Source: Flavobacteriaceae bacterium | GTDB lineage: Bacteria > Bacteroidota > Bacteroidia > Flavobacteriales > Flavobacteriaceae | Reading direction: 5' to 3' | NCBI GenBank assembly: GCA_002687665.1 | Contig: NZAX01000059.1 | Span: 3,341-13,971 of the forward strand | Length of the DNA: 10,631 nt | Shown: one piece after another, positions 1 to 7,232 of the stretch | How positions within the stretch are numbered: position 1 is the first letter of the stretch | Layout of the letters: every line of letters begins with the position of its first letter | Made by a program: the position numbers and the translations under genes | Notes under the pieces: model-generated | What the model saw: the letters and a program-made list of their open reading frames with translations, nothing else | The model's database searches: none | What the model was told of the DNA's origin: nothing

Positions 1-25
1 AAGGCAACAGAAGTTGAATCGGTGA
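1..25 (+). CDS. Possible 3' end of an upstream gene (AtpZ/AtpI-like?), truncated by window edge
   Basis: Frame 2 reads RQQKLNR and then a TGA stop at 23-25, which overlaps the GTG start of the next gene as GTGA. A short basic end of this kind, with a 4-nt overlap, is what a translationally coupled upstream gene would leave. In flavobacteria a small AtpZ/AtpI-family membrane protein usually sits just before the DUF6168 gene and atpB, so that is my guess for its identity. Only seven codons are visible. The call rests on position and the overlap, and the identity is inference. Confidence 0.35.
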
Positions 26-408
26 TTTCCCCTTTAATTAAGTTTTCTGCTAAGCTTTTATTGTTGATGACCGGCCTGTATTGGTTTCACATTTTTGCAA
101 TTAATCTGATCGGACTTTCAGTTCAAGATGGCCTTCTAAAAGCATGTTATCTCTTCAACACACTTATTGGGGTAATTTTTTACTATTTACTTCTTTTTGT
201 TTCAAAACATAACCCAACAATTTTGGGATGGGTTTTTCTAATCACAAGCGGGATAAAGTTTTTACTTTTTTTCGAGTTGATTTTCCCCAGTTTTCAGTTA
301 ATGGACCTTTCACCTCATCAAGAATTTTTAACTTTTTTCGTTCCTTACACCACTGCTTTGAGCCTTGAAATATACCAATTGATAAATAACTTAAATCAAA
401 AGAAATAG
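22..408 (+). CDS. DUF6168-family four-helix membrane protein
   Basis: This is a 128-residue hydrophobic protein of unknown function. Four membrane segments are visible at about residues 5-30, 38-61, 66-88 and 101-121, with a short basic tail (NNLNQKK). A histidine in the first helix, a YLFN motif at the start of the second and a PYTTALSLEIY stretch in the last match my recollection of the DUF6168 proteins that Bacteroidota place immediately before atpB. The reading frame stays open to the window edge, so an earlier start cannot be excluded. I prefer the GTG because it forms a GTGA overlap with a stop in another frame and because the predicted first helix then begins close to the N-terminus. 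By position it may take part in ATP synthase assembly or c-ring insertion, as AtpI does, but nothing in the sequence proves this. Confidence 0.75.
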   Translation: MISPLIKFSAKLLLLMTGLYWFHIFAINLIGLSVQDGLLKACYLFNTLIGVIFYYLLLFVSKHNPTILGWVFLITSGIKFLLFFELIFPSFQLMDLSPHQEFLTFFVPYTTALSLEIYQLINNLNQKK

Positions 409-468
409 TCATTTAATCGAACTCTAAAAATATATTTTAAAACTATTTTATTTCAATGGCGAAAAACT

Positions 469-476
469 TACATTTG
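469..476 (+). promoter_or_regulatory. Candidate Bacteroidota -7 box (TACATTTG) for the atp operon
   Basis: TACATTTG fits the Bacteroidota sigma-70 -7 consensus TAnnTTTG exactly. It lies in the non-coding gap between the DUF6168 gene and atpB. Transcription would begin roughly at 481-484, giving a leader of about 25-30 nt before the preferred atpB ATG at 510. I do not see a convincing TTG -33 element at the usual distance, only T-rich sequence around 443-453. The gap could therefore also be read through from the upstream genes. Confidence 0.45.
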
Positions 477-509
477 CAGCTAAATTAAACGATTAGTTTA
501 GTGCTAATT

Positions 510-1604
510 ATGTCGAAAAGACTGTATTTATATCTATCAGCTTTCATACTGACTTCATTCAGCAGCCTAAGCGCGAAAGATTCTAACACCAAGGAATATG
601 AATCAACGGGTGACCTCAAGTCTGAAATAAAGGCATACATACTCCACCATTTACAAGATTCTCACGACTTCAATCTCCTTTCCTACAAAGATAAAACAAC
701 CAATGAAAAAGTATACATTGGAATGCCATTACCAGTTATCTTATGGGATAACGGTCTAAAAATGTTTTCTTCTTCCATGCTCAAGCACGGTAAAAATGTT
801 GTTCAAAAGGGAGACAACTACTATAAACTCTATCACGGTAAAATATACAGAACCGATGCCCAGGGAACGATCACCTATGACGATCACCACCACCCCACCA
901 ATTTTAAGCCGATTGATTTTTCGATTACCAAAAACGTTATTTCAATATTGTTAACCGCACTGTTGATGTTTGTATTGTTCAGAGGGCTGGCACAATCCTA
1001 TCATAAAAACGGCATGATCGCTAAAGGTGTGGGACGGTTTTTTGAGCCTATTGTCCTTTATGTTAGAGACGAAATAGCTATCCCTAACATAGGCGAAAAA
1101 CACCATAGAAGGTTTATGGGCTATTTATTGACCCTTTTCTTTTTTATCTGGTTTCTTAACCTTTTGGGATTAACCCCTTTAGGAATTAATGTAACCGGAA
1201 ACATTGCGATCACCTTTTGTTTGGCTTTGATCACCTTTTTCATCACGAACTTTGTAGGAAAGAAATATTATTGGAAGCACATTTTTTGGATGCCTGGGGT
1301 GCCATGGGCCATGAAAATCATTTTGGCACCCATAGAACTTTTAGGGTTGATCATTAAACCCTTTTCATTAATGATTCGTTTGTATGCCAACATATCGGCA
1401 GGACATATCGTATTGATGAGTTTGATCGCCCTTATTTTTATATTTAAAAACTGGATTGGATCCAGCCTGTCATTTGTATTGGCTTTTTCAATCTCCATCA
1501 TCGAAATATTGGTAGCCCTTTTACAGGCCTACATCTTTACGGTATTGTCAGCCTTGTATTTTGGCTTTGCCGTTGAGGAACATGATGAAAACGACGATCA
1601 TTAA
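510..1604 (+). CDS. atpB: F1Fo ATP synthase subunit a, with signal peptide and long periplasmic N-terminal region
   Basis: Subunit a forms the two proton half-channels beside the c-ring. The C-terminal half carries the family core: IKPFSLMIRLYANISAGH contains the essential arginine (Arg290 counting from the ATG at 510; equivalent to E. coli Arg210) plus the Asn and His that follow. Several membrane helices run from about residue 143 onward. Before them is an unusual N-terminus: a signal peptide (residues 1-22, SLSA followed by KDS) and about 120 hydrophilic residues containing a DDHHHP cluster at 124-129. With 364 residues it is much longer than the E. coli protein (271). Such extended a subunits are common in Bacteroidota. 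A GTG at 501 is in frame, but I chose the ATG at 510 because it begins MSKRLYL, a normal signal-peptide start. It is the first gene of the atp run; the next gene starts 32 nt downstream. Confidence 0.95.
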   Translation: MSKRLYLYLSAFILTSFSSLSAKDSNTKEYESTGDLKSEIKAYILHHLQDSHDFNLLSYKDKTTNEKVYIGMPLPVILWDNGLKMFSSSMLKHGKNVVQKGDNYYKLYHGKIYRTDAQGTITYDDHHHPTNFKPIDFSITKNVISILLTALLMFVLFRGLAQSYHKNGMIAKGVGRFFEPIVLYVRDEIAIPNIGEKHHRRFMGYLLTLFFFIWFLNLLGLTPLGINVTGNIAITFCLALITFFITNFVGKKYYWKHIFWMPGVPWAMKIILAPIELLGLIIKPFSLMIRLYANISAGHIVLMSLIALIFIFKNWIGSSLSFVLAFSISIIEILVALLQAYIFTVLSALYFGFAVEEHDENDDH

Positions 1605-1618
1605 TTAAGTATGTATAA

Positions 1619-1828
<210 letters not shown>

Positions 1829-1843
1829 CAAGCATTGTTTATA

Positions 1844-1860
1844 AGCCCACTTTTTGGGTT
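1844..1860 (+). promoter_or_regulatory. Small hairpin between atpE and atpF
   Basis: Arms AGCCCA (1844-1849) and TGGGTT (1855-1860) pair over 6 bp, including one G-U wobble, around a CTTTT loop. They are followed by AAAATTTTTAAA. It lies in the 46-nt gap just after the atpE stop. A structure here could protect the 3' end of atpE mRNA or partly attenuate transcription, matching the need for many more c subunits than b subunits. The stem is short and the function is inferred. Confidence 0.4.
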
Positions 1861-1874
1861 AAAATTTTTAAAGG

Positions 1875-2372
1875 ATGGAAAAATTAATCAATGAATTCTC
1901 ATTTGGTCTGTTTTTTTGGCAGTCACTCATTTTTATTGGTCTGATCTTACTTTTGAGGAAGTTTGCTTGGAAACCAATTTTGGATGCTGTCAACAAAAGA
2001 GAGACTTCTATAAAAGACGCCATGAATGCAGCCGAAGAGGCTAAAAAAGAAATGGCTTCCATACAAGAAGATAACCAAAAAGTTCTAAAAGAAGCCCGAG
2101 CCGAGCGCGAATCCCTACTAAAGGAAGCCCGCTCCAACGGTGCCGATATTGTTGCCCAGGCCAAAGCAGAGGCCAAAGCAGAGGCCGATAAAATCTTCGC
2201 TCAGGCACAAGAATCCATTCAAAACGAAAAACGCGCGGCACTCACTGAACTCAAAAATCAAGTAGCGCAAATTTCATTGGACATAGCCGAAAAAGTTATA
2301 GATTCTGAATTGGAAAGTAAAGAAAAACAGTCCAAATTGGTCAACCAACTCATTAAAGACACTTCTTTATAA
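1875..2372 (+). CDS. atpF: F1Fo ATP synthase subunit b (peripheral stalk)
   Basis: This 165-residue protein has one N-terminal membrane helix (about residues 9-27, ending LLLRKFAWKPIL) and a long charged helix rich in Ala, Lys, Glu and Gln through to about 150. That layout is typical of subunit b, which dimerises as the stator stalk holding alpha3beta3 through delta. The FAWKPILDAVNKRE stretch after the membrane helix is a strong family signature. The length is normal for bacteria. Within the coiled coil, AKAE is directly repeated, encoded by a perfect 12-bp tandem duplication. Seven bases separate its stop from atpH, consistent with co-translation. Confidence 0.96.
   Translation: MEKLINEFSFGLFFWQSLIFIGLILLLRKFAWKPILDAVNKRETSIKDAMNAAEEAKKEMASIQEDNQKVLKEARAERESLLKEARSNGADIVAQAKAEAKAEADKIFAQAQESIQNEKRAALTELKNQVAQISLDIAEKVIDSELESKEKQSKLVNQLIKDTSL
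2160..2186 (+). repeat. 12-bp perfect tandem duplication inside atpF
   Basis: GCCAAAGCAGAG occurs twice in direct succession (2160-2171 and 2172-2183), followed by another GCC. It encodes AKAEAKAEA in the stator coiled coil. The length is a multiple of three, so the frame is kept. Confidence 0.85.
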
Positions 2373-2379
2373 TCAGAAT

Positions 2380-2916
2380 ATGAAAGCAGGGAGAGCCTCG
2401 ATCCGATACGCAAAAGCACTTTTGGAATTCGCCATCGAAAACCTAAAGGAAAAACCCGTTGTTGAAGAAATGCAAAATATTCTTTCCCTTGTGGAAAGGA
2501 GTCCCCAGTTGGACGAAGCATTGAACAGTCCTATTATGCCTGGCTCTCAAAAAAGAAAGATCATTGACGAAGTCTTTCCTAAAGCATCTAAAATTGTTCA
2601 AACCCTTTTTGATCTATTATCACAAAACGGTCGGGAAGGAATTCTTGGTGGAATAGCCTATCATTACATCGAATTGTTTGACAAATACCAAGGGAAAGTT
2701 GCTGCAACGGTTACTACCGCAGTTCCCCTTACCAAAGATCTGGAAAAAGAGGTGCTCATAAAAGCTACTGCTTTGACCCCTTTGAAAATAGAACTCAAAA
2801 ATATCGTAGATCCCACCATTAAAGGAGGATTCATTCTAAGGGTTGGAGATTTACAATACAACGCAAGCATAGCAGACCGCCTGGAAGCGTTAAAAAGAGA
2901 ATTGATTACATCCTAA
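2380..2916 (+). CDS. atpH: F1Fo ATP synthase subunit delta (OSCP)
   Basis: This soluble 178-residue protein links the top of the alpha3beta3 head to the b stalk. The start MKAGRASIRYAKALLEFA is the standard opening of the N-terminal helical bundle (R-YAKALL). The C-terminal part has the expected VDPTIKGGFILRVGDLQYNASIADRLEALKREL, which matches the conserved delta/OSCP signature (DPxxxGGFxxxxGDxxxDxSxxxxLxxL) with Asn where Asp is common. The length is normal. It lies between atpF (7-nt gap) and atpA (18-nt gap, A-rich before the ATG). Confidence 0.96.
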   Translation: MKAGRASIRYAKALLEFAIENLKEKPVVEEMQNILSLVERSPQLDEALNSPIMPGSQKRKIIDEVFPKASKIVQTLFDLLSQNGREGILGGIAYHYIELFDKYQGKVAATVTTAVPLTKDLEKEVLIKATALTPLKIELKNIVDPTIKGGFILRVGDLQYNASIADRLEALKRELITS

Positions 2917-2934
2917 TACTGAAAAAAAGAAAAA

Positions 2935-4512
2935 ATGGCAGATGTTAAGCCCGCTGAAGTTTCAGCAATATTAAAAAATCAATTGGCAGGATTTGAAGCC
3001 ACTGCCTCCTTAGACGAAGTGGGTACCGTGCTCGAAGTAGGAGACGGAATTGCCAGAGTATACGGACTTACCCATGCCGAATATGGGGAACTGGTCACCT
3101 TCGAGAACGGAATGGATGGAATGGTTTTGAACCTTGAAGAAGACAATGTTGGGGTTGTACTCTTGGGGCCCTCTAAAGAAATCAAAGAAGGGAACACCGT
3201 TAAACGTACCAAGAAAATTGCCTCTATCAACGTAGGTGAAGGCATCGTAGGACGTGTGGTCGACACCTTGGGAATACCTATAGATGGAAAAGGATCCATT
3301 CAGGGCGAAACCTTTCAAATGCCACTTGAGCGAAAAGCTCCCGGGGTAATTTTCAGACAACCCGTAAACGAACCACTTCAAACAGGAGTTAAGTCTATTG
3401 ATGCCATGATCCCTGTGGGTAGAGGTCAAAGAGAATTGGTGATTGGTGATCGCCAAACCGGAAAAACCACGGTTTGTATCGATACCATCCTCAATCAAAA
3501 AGAATTTTTCGATGCTGGCGAACCGGTATACTGTATCTATGTTGCTGTAGGGCAAAAAGCATCTACCGTAGCAGGGATTGCCAAAATATTAGAAGATAAA
3601 GGTGCTTTGGCTTACACCACCATTGTTGCCGCCAATGCCTCCGACCCTGCTCCCATGCAGGTATACGCACCTTTTGCCGGAGCTGCCATTGGAGAGTATT
3701 TTAGAGACACGGGTCGTCCTGCATTGATCATCTATGATGACCTGTCTAAACAAGCAGTTGCTTACCGTGAGGTATCCCTGTTGCTTCGACGCCCTCCTGG
3801 GCGTGAGGCCTATCCCGGCGATGTTTTCTACCTTCACTCCAGATTGCTGGAACGTGCCGCAAAAGTCATTGCCGATGACGATATTGCAAAAGGCATGAAC
3901 GACTTGCCCGAGTCCCTTAAAGACAAAGTAAAAGGAGGAGGGTCACTTACGGCTCTGCCAATTATTGAAACCCAAGCGGGAGACGTTTCAGCCTATATTC
4001 CAACCAACGTAATTTCGATTACTGATGGACAAATATTTTTAGAGTCTGATCTCTTCAACTCAGGGGTTCGACCTGCGATCAACGTGGGAATCTCCGTATC
4101 CAGGGTAGGGGGATCGGCACAGATCAAGTCTATGAAAAAAGTAGCGGGTACACTCAAACTTGACCAAGCCCAGTTCCGTGAGCTGGAAGCCTTTGCCAAG
4201 TTTGGTTCTGACCTTGATGCTGCTACCCTCAATGTGATTGAAAAAGGACGACGAAACGTTGAAATCCTCAAACAAGACCAAAATGACCCTTATACAGTTG
4301 AGGAGCAAGTTGCCATTATCTATGCCGGGTCAAAAAACTTGTTGAGAAATGTTCCTGTGGAAAAGGTCAAAGAATTCGAAACCGCCTTTTTAACTACCCT
4401 TAAAAAGAAACACAAAAAGACTTTGGTAGAACTTAAGACAGGAAAGTTGAGCAACAATGCGCTCGAAACCTTAAATGCCGTAGCAAAAGAAACCTCCAAA
4501 GCGTTTGAATAG
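2935..4512 (+). CDS. atpA: F1Fo ATP synthase subunit alpha
   Basis: This is the non-catalytic nucleotide-binding subunit of the F1 head, 525 residues (E. coli 513). The N-terminal stretch [12 protein letters not shown] is the delta/b-contacting helix, followed by a beta-barrel ([16 protein letters not shown]). The P-loop GDRQTGKT is at residues 171-178, and [11 protein letters not shown] supplies the Walker B region. [17 protein letters not shown] contains the arginine finger (Arg390; E. coli Arg373) that reaches into the catalytic site on beta. The P-loop and arginine finger are intact. The start ATG follows a purine-rich GAAAAAAAGAAAAA tract. Its TAG stop is immediately followed by the ATG of atpG, so the two genes are almost certainly translationally coupled. 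The partner beta subunit gene is not in this window. Confidence 0.99.
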   Translation: MADVKPAEVSAILKNQLAGFEATASLDEVGTVLEVGDGIARVYGLTHAEYGELVTFENGMDGMVLNLEEDNVGVVLLGPSKEIKEGNTVKRTKKIASINVGEGIVGRVVDTLGIPIDGKGSIQGETFQMPLERKAPGVIFRQPVNEPLQTGVKSIDAMIPVGRGQRELVIGDRQTGKTTVCIDTILNQKEFFDAGEPVYCIYVAVGQKASTVAGIAKILEDKGALAYTTIVAANASDPAPMQVYAPFAGAAIGEYFRDTGRPALIIYDDLSKQAVAYREVSLLLRRPPGREAYPGDVFYLHSRLLERAAKVIADDDIAKGMNDLPESLKDKVKGGGSLTALPIIETQAGDVSAYIPTNVISITDGQIFLESDLFNSGVRPAINVGISVSRVGGSAQIKSMKKVAGTLKLDQAQFRELEAFAKFGSDLDAATLNVIEKGRRNVEILKQDQNDPYTVEEQVAIIYAGSKNLLRNVPVEKVKEFETAFLTTLKKKHKKTLVELKTGKLSNNALETLNAVAKETSKAFE

Positions 4513-5376
4513 ATGGCCAATCTAAAAGAAATACGGAATCGTATTGCCTCGGTCTCTTCGACCATGCAAATCACCAGTGCTATGAAAATGGTATCGGCGG
4601 CCAAGTTGAAGAAAGCCCAAGACGCCATCACTGCCATGCGGCCCTATGCCAAAAAGTTGACCGAGCTCATTCAAAATCTCTCTGGAAGCTTGGACGGGCA
4701 GGGGCAAAACCCCTACACTGAGCAGCGTGTTGAGGAAAAAATACTGATCATCGCAATCACTTCCAACAGAGGATTGTGTGGAGCTTTTAATTCCAATATC
4801 ATTAAAGAAACCCTCCGACTGGCCAAGGAAGATTATGCTGGTAAAACCCTTGAAGTTATGGGAATTGGTAAAAAAGGAGGGGATATCCTTTCCAAAACTC
4901 TACCGATCAACAGCCGTCACGATGCCATTTACGACGATCTGAATTTTGGCAACACTGCCGAAGTTGCCCTAGGGGCGATGGATGCTTTTGCTGAAGGCCA
5001 ATATGACAAAGTTTTGTTGGTTTACAACCGTTTTAAAAATGCGGCCACACAAATCGTAACGACTGAACAATTCCTCCCCATAGTGGCCGAGGAAGACACT
5101 GTAAAACAATCATCTACCGATTACATCTATGAGCCCTCTCAGTCGGCGATTATTGACGAATTGTTGCCCAAGTCACTCAAAATGCAACTCTTCAAAGCCG
5201 TAAGAGATTCCTTTGCCAGTGAACACGGAGCCCGTATGACTGCCATGCACAAGGCTACCGACAATGCTACCGAGCTGAGGGATCAACTCAAACTCACCTA
5301 TAACAAAGCAAGACAAGCTGCTATCACCAATGAAATTCTCGAAATTGTGGGCGGGGCAGAGGCTTTGAACAATTAG
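4513..5376 (+). CDS. atpG: F1Fo ATP synthase subunit gamma (central shaft)
   Basis: This 287-residue protein is the rotor shaft that turns inside alpha3beta3. The N-terminal helix MANLKEIRNRIASVSSTMQI and the continuation SAMKMVSAAKLKKAQ are the family hallmark. The middle Rossmann-like domain includes AITSNRGLCGAFNSNI. The C-terminal helix (ATDNATELRDQLKLTYNKAR to NEILEIVGGAEAL) forms the other half of the shaft coiled coil and ends with the conserved GGAEAL. Length and ends are complete. It begins on the base after the atpA stop. It is the last ATP synthase gene here: a 363-bp gap follows instead of atpD and atpC. Confidence 0.98.
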   Translation: MANLKEIRNRIASVSSTMQITSAMKMVSAAKLKKAQDAITAMRPYAKKLTELIQNLSGSLDGQGQNPYTEQRVEEKILIIAITSNRGLCGAFNSNIIKETLRLAKEDYAGKTLEVMGIGKKGGDILSKTLPINSRHDAIYDDLNFGNTAEVALGAMDAFAEGQYDKVLLVYNRFKNAATQIVTTEQFLPIVAEEDTVKQSSTDYIYEPSQSAIIDELLPKSLKMQLFKAVRDSFASEHGARMTAMHKATDNATELRDQLKLTYNKARQAAITNEILEIVGGAEALNN

Positions 5377-5449
5377 GAAAATCCTAGCGGCCTTAGTTTG
5401 TTTTATTAACCAAAAATGGATTTTACCTTATAAATTCAAATTTTCACTA

Positions 5450-5475
5450 CTTTTAGTTATCCCAATAGCTAAAAG
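5450..5475. repeat. Inverted repeat / hairpin, 11-bp stem with CCCA loop
   Basis: CTTTTAGTTAT (5450-5460) and ATAGCTAAAAG (5465-5475) are complementary apart from one T-G pair, which is a tolerated wobble in RNA, around a 4-base CCCA loop. It begins 74 nt after the atpG stop. There is no T-run after it on the + strand, so it is not a classical terminator. It could be an mRNA 3'-end stabilising stem, a processing site or a dyad operator. Confidence 0.6.
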
Positions 5476-5539
5476 TCAATGCTTGCATCACAGGCCCCTA
5501 TTGATTATTAATTCTGGTATATCAATTCTATATGTCTGC

Positions 5540-5547
5540 TAACTTTG
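5540..5547 (+). promoter_or_regulatory. Candidate -7 box (TAACTTTG) in the atpG-dut gap
   Basis: TAACTTTG matches TAnnTTTG exactly. A TTG at 5501-5503 is too far upstream (36 bp) to be its -33 partner, so the promoter is unproven. Transcription from here would give dut a leader of nearly 190 nt. Confidence 0.3.
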
Positions 5548-5739
5548 GGCAAGGGAGAAAAAATCCTATCTCATGCAGGAAATTAAAAAAGAATTCGGTT
5601 CCATCAAGAATTGAGGATTTTATTGATATAATATATACAGGCATTCAAAAAAAGAGCATTTTTCATAAAAAAACCTTAAGTCAGTGGAGGGCTCGCAAGG
5701 TTTCAGGGTGCTTTTTGTATTTTTACATAAACAAAAAAA

Positions 5740-6177
5740 ATGGTTAAGATTCCCGTTATCTTTTCTGGCAAAGGAGATTTACCTCATTATGCGACTCCAC
5801 TTTCTGCAGGTATGGATCTACGTGCCCATATCGAAGCCCCCATTACCCTTAAAACTTTGGAGCGAAAAATCATACCGACGGGATTATCCATTGCTCTCCC
5901 GGAGGGCTACGAAGCCCAAGTTCGCCCACGAAGTGGTTTGGCCGCCAAACACGGAATTAGTGTTCTCAATGCCCCTGGAACAATTGATTCGGATTACCGT
6001 GGAGACATTGGGGTCATTTTAGTAAATCTTTCCCAAGAGGAATACACGATCGTCCCACAGGATAGAATTGCTCAATTGGTCATCGCCCAACACAGTCAGG
6101 TGGAGTGGCAAATTGTTGAGGCCTTACCCGATTCTGAAAGAGGAAGCGGAGGCTTTGGCAGTACCGGAAAAATATAG
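5740..6177 (+). CDS. dut: dUTP diphosphatase (dUTPase)
   Basis: This enzyme hydrolyses dUTP to dUMP and pyrophosphate, keeping uracil out of DNA and supplying dUMP for dTMP synthesis. The 145-residue protein has all five motifs of the trimeric family in order: AGMDLRA (23-29, metal-coordinating Asp26), PRSGLA (63-68), [13 protein letters not shown] (80-92, catalytic water-binding Asp83 and uracil-stacking Tyr86), RIAQLV (109-114), and the glycine-rich tail [10 protein letters not shown] (134-143) that closes over the substrate. The length is normal for a bacterial trimeric Dut. The ATG is preceded by an A-rich run (ACAAAAAAA), as expected for this phylum. It is followed 36 nt later by the nucleotidyltransferase gene on the same strand. 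Confidence 0.98.
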   Translation: MVKIPVIFSGKGDLPHYATPLSAGMDLRAHIEAPITLKTLERKIIPTGLSIALPEGYEAQVRPRSGLAAKHGISVLNAPGTIDSDYRGDIGVILVNLSQEEYTIVPQDRIAQLVIAQHSQVEWQIVEALPDSERGSGGFGSTGKI

Positions 6178-6213
6178 TTTAAATTAATTAATTAACAAAT
6201 AATACATAAAACA

Positions 6214-7230
6214 TTGAAAATCATTGTCCCCATGGCGGGGAGAGGATCAAGATTAAGACCACATAGCTTTACGGTTCCAAAGCCCATGTTGCCCGTTGCC
6301 GGATCGCCCATAGTGGCTCAATTGGTCAACGAAATAGCCCGAGTTGTTGACCAACCCATAGATGAGGTAGCCTATATTCTAGGGGATCCTGCATTTTTTG
6401 GCTCTAACATAGAGGAGGAACTTAAACAAGTAGCAAAGGATTTAGGCGCCAAAGCCACAATCTACCGTCAATTGGCCCCTCTTGGAACAGGACATGCGGT
6501 AATGTGTGCAGCCGATTCCCTTTCAGGCCCTATTATCGTTGCATATGCCGATACGCTTATTCGTACGGAGCTATCCCTTGATCCTACTGTTGATGGAATG
6601 ATATGGGTCAAAAAAGTGGAAAATCCTAAAGCATATGGCGTTGTTAAAATGAATGATGCCAACCTTATAACCGCCCTGGTTGAAAAGCCAGAGGAATTTG
6701 TGTCTGATTTGGCAGTTATAGGGATTTATTATTTCAAAGAAGGGGAAACCATTAAGGCCGAATTGGAAAAAACCATGCTTCAGTCAAGAGCAGAAGGGGA
6801 GGAGTTTCTTTTGAATGAAGGCATATTGGCCATGATAGAAAAAGGAGCTGTCTTTACCCCAGGAACTGTAAAAGAGTGGATGGATTGTGGCAATCCTAAA
6901 ATTACCCTCCAAACTAACACCAAAATGTTGGACATACTTACTGCCGAAGGCAATAAACTAGTTGCTGAGGATGTTATAATAGAGAACAGTAAAATCATTC
7001 CCCCCTGCTATATTGGGTCTGGAGTAGTATTAAAAAACAGTACAGTGGGCCCTCATACCGCTATTGGGGAAGGTACCCAAATTGAAAACAGCACTATCAG
7101 CAATAGTTTGATACAAAAACATTCTCTCATCCAAAATGCTCAGCTCGATGGGGCGATGATCGGTAATTATGTCAAATACGATGGGACATTTAGTTTTGTA
7201 TCCATAGGTGATTATTCAGAATTATCATAG
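6214..7230 (+). CDS. Sugar-phosphate nucleotidyltransferase with left-handed beta-helix tail
   Basis: It should make an NDP-sugar from a sugar 1-phosphate and an NTP in the cytoplasm. Residues 1-35 carry the nucleotide-binding signature (IIVPMAGRGSRLRP, then VPKPMLPVAG with the catalytic-type Lys23). LGTGHAV (90-96) and VAYADTL with metal-type Asp113 follow, then VEKPEEF. From about residue 245, hexapeptide-like repeats (VIIENSKI, YIGSGVVLKNSTV, AIGEGTQIENSTI) form a short left-handed beta-helix. The 338-residue length suits the single-domain-plus-helix class related to RmlA and GlmU; base and sugar specificity cannot be read reliably. The start must be the TTG at 6214: an in-frame TAA lies 21 nt upstream, and the first ATG at 6232 would remove the first beta strand. 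It follows dut and ends 2 nt before the lipoprotein gene. Confidence 0.88.
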   Translation: MKIIVPMAGRGSRLRPHSFTVPKPMLPVAGSPIVAQLVNEIARVVDQPIDEVAYILGDPAFFGSNIEEELKQVAKDLGAKATIYRQLAPLGTGHAVMCAADSLSGPIIVAYADTLIRTELSLDPTVDGMIWVKKVENPKAYGVVKMNDANLITALVEKPEEFVSDLAVIGIYYFKEGETIKAELEKTMLQSRAEGEEFLLNEGILAMIEKGAVFTPGTVKEWMDCGNPKITLQTNTKMLDILTAEGNKLVAEDVIIENSKIIPPCYIGSGVVLKNSTVGPHTAIGEGTQIENSTISNSLIQKHSLIQNAQLDGAMIGNYVKYDGTFSFVSIGDYSELS

Positions 7231-7232
7231 CC

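Larger units (their letters stand above)
5377..5739. other. 363-bp gap between atpG and dut, no convincing gene
   Basis: The gap is AT-rich. It contains the hairpin at 5450-5475 and a -7-like box at 5540-5547. A weaker -7-like TATTTTTA at 5718-5725, with no clear -33, lies about 15 bp before the dut ATG. A 71-codon open frame (5532-5747) starts upstream of the candidate promoter, overlaps the dut start and resembles nothing I know, so I do not call it a gene. No classical terminator (GC-rich stem plus T-run) is visible after atpG. Confidence 0.6.

Noticed and set aside
3010..3555. 181-codon - strand frame inside atpA
   Set aside because: It is antisense to the highly conserved alpha-subunit coding sequence and shows no protein family features. 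Long shadow frames are common opposite such genes.
5385..5407. Possible intrinsic terminator right after atpG (CCTAGCGGCCTTAG followed by TTTGTTTTATT)
   Set aside because: Only three base pairs plus a wobble form before the stem breaks. The T-rich tail alone is not enough.
5532..5747. 71-codon open frame in the atpG-dut gap
   Set aside because: It has no recognisable motif, an irregular composition, a start upstream of the best local -7 box and a run into the dut start codon. It looks like chance.
5684..6022. 112-codon + strand frame overlapping dut
   Set aside because: It is a shifted-frame shadow of dut, which has all five dUTPase motifs in its own frame.
6178..6200. TTAATTAATTAA-like repeat before the nucleotidyltransferase
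   Set aside because: It is a short AT-rich run typical of intergenic DNA here; it has no matching -7 consensus and no repeat elsewhere.
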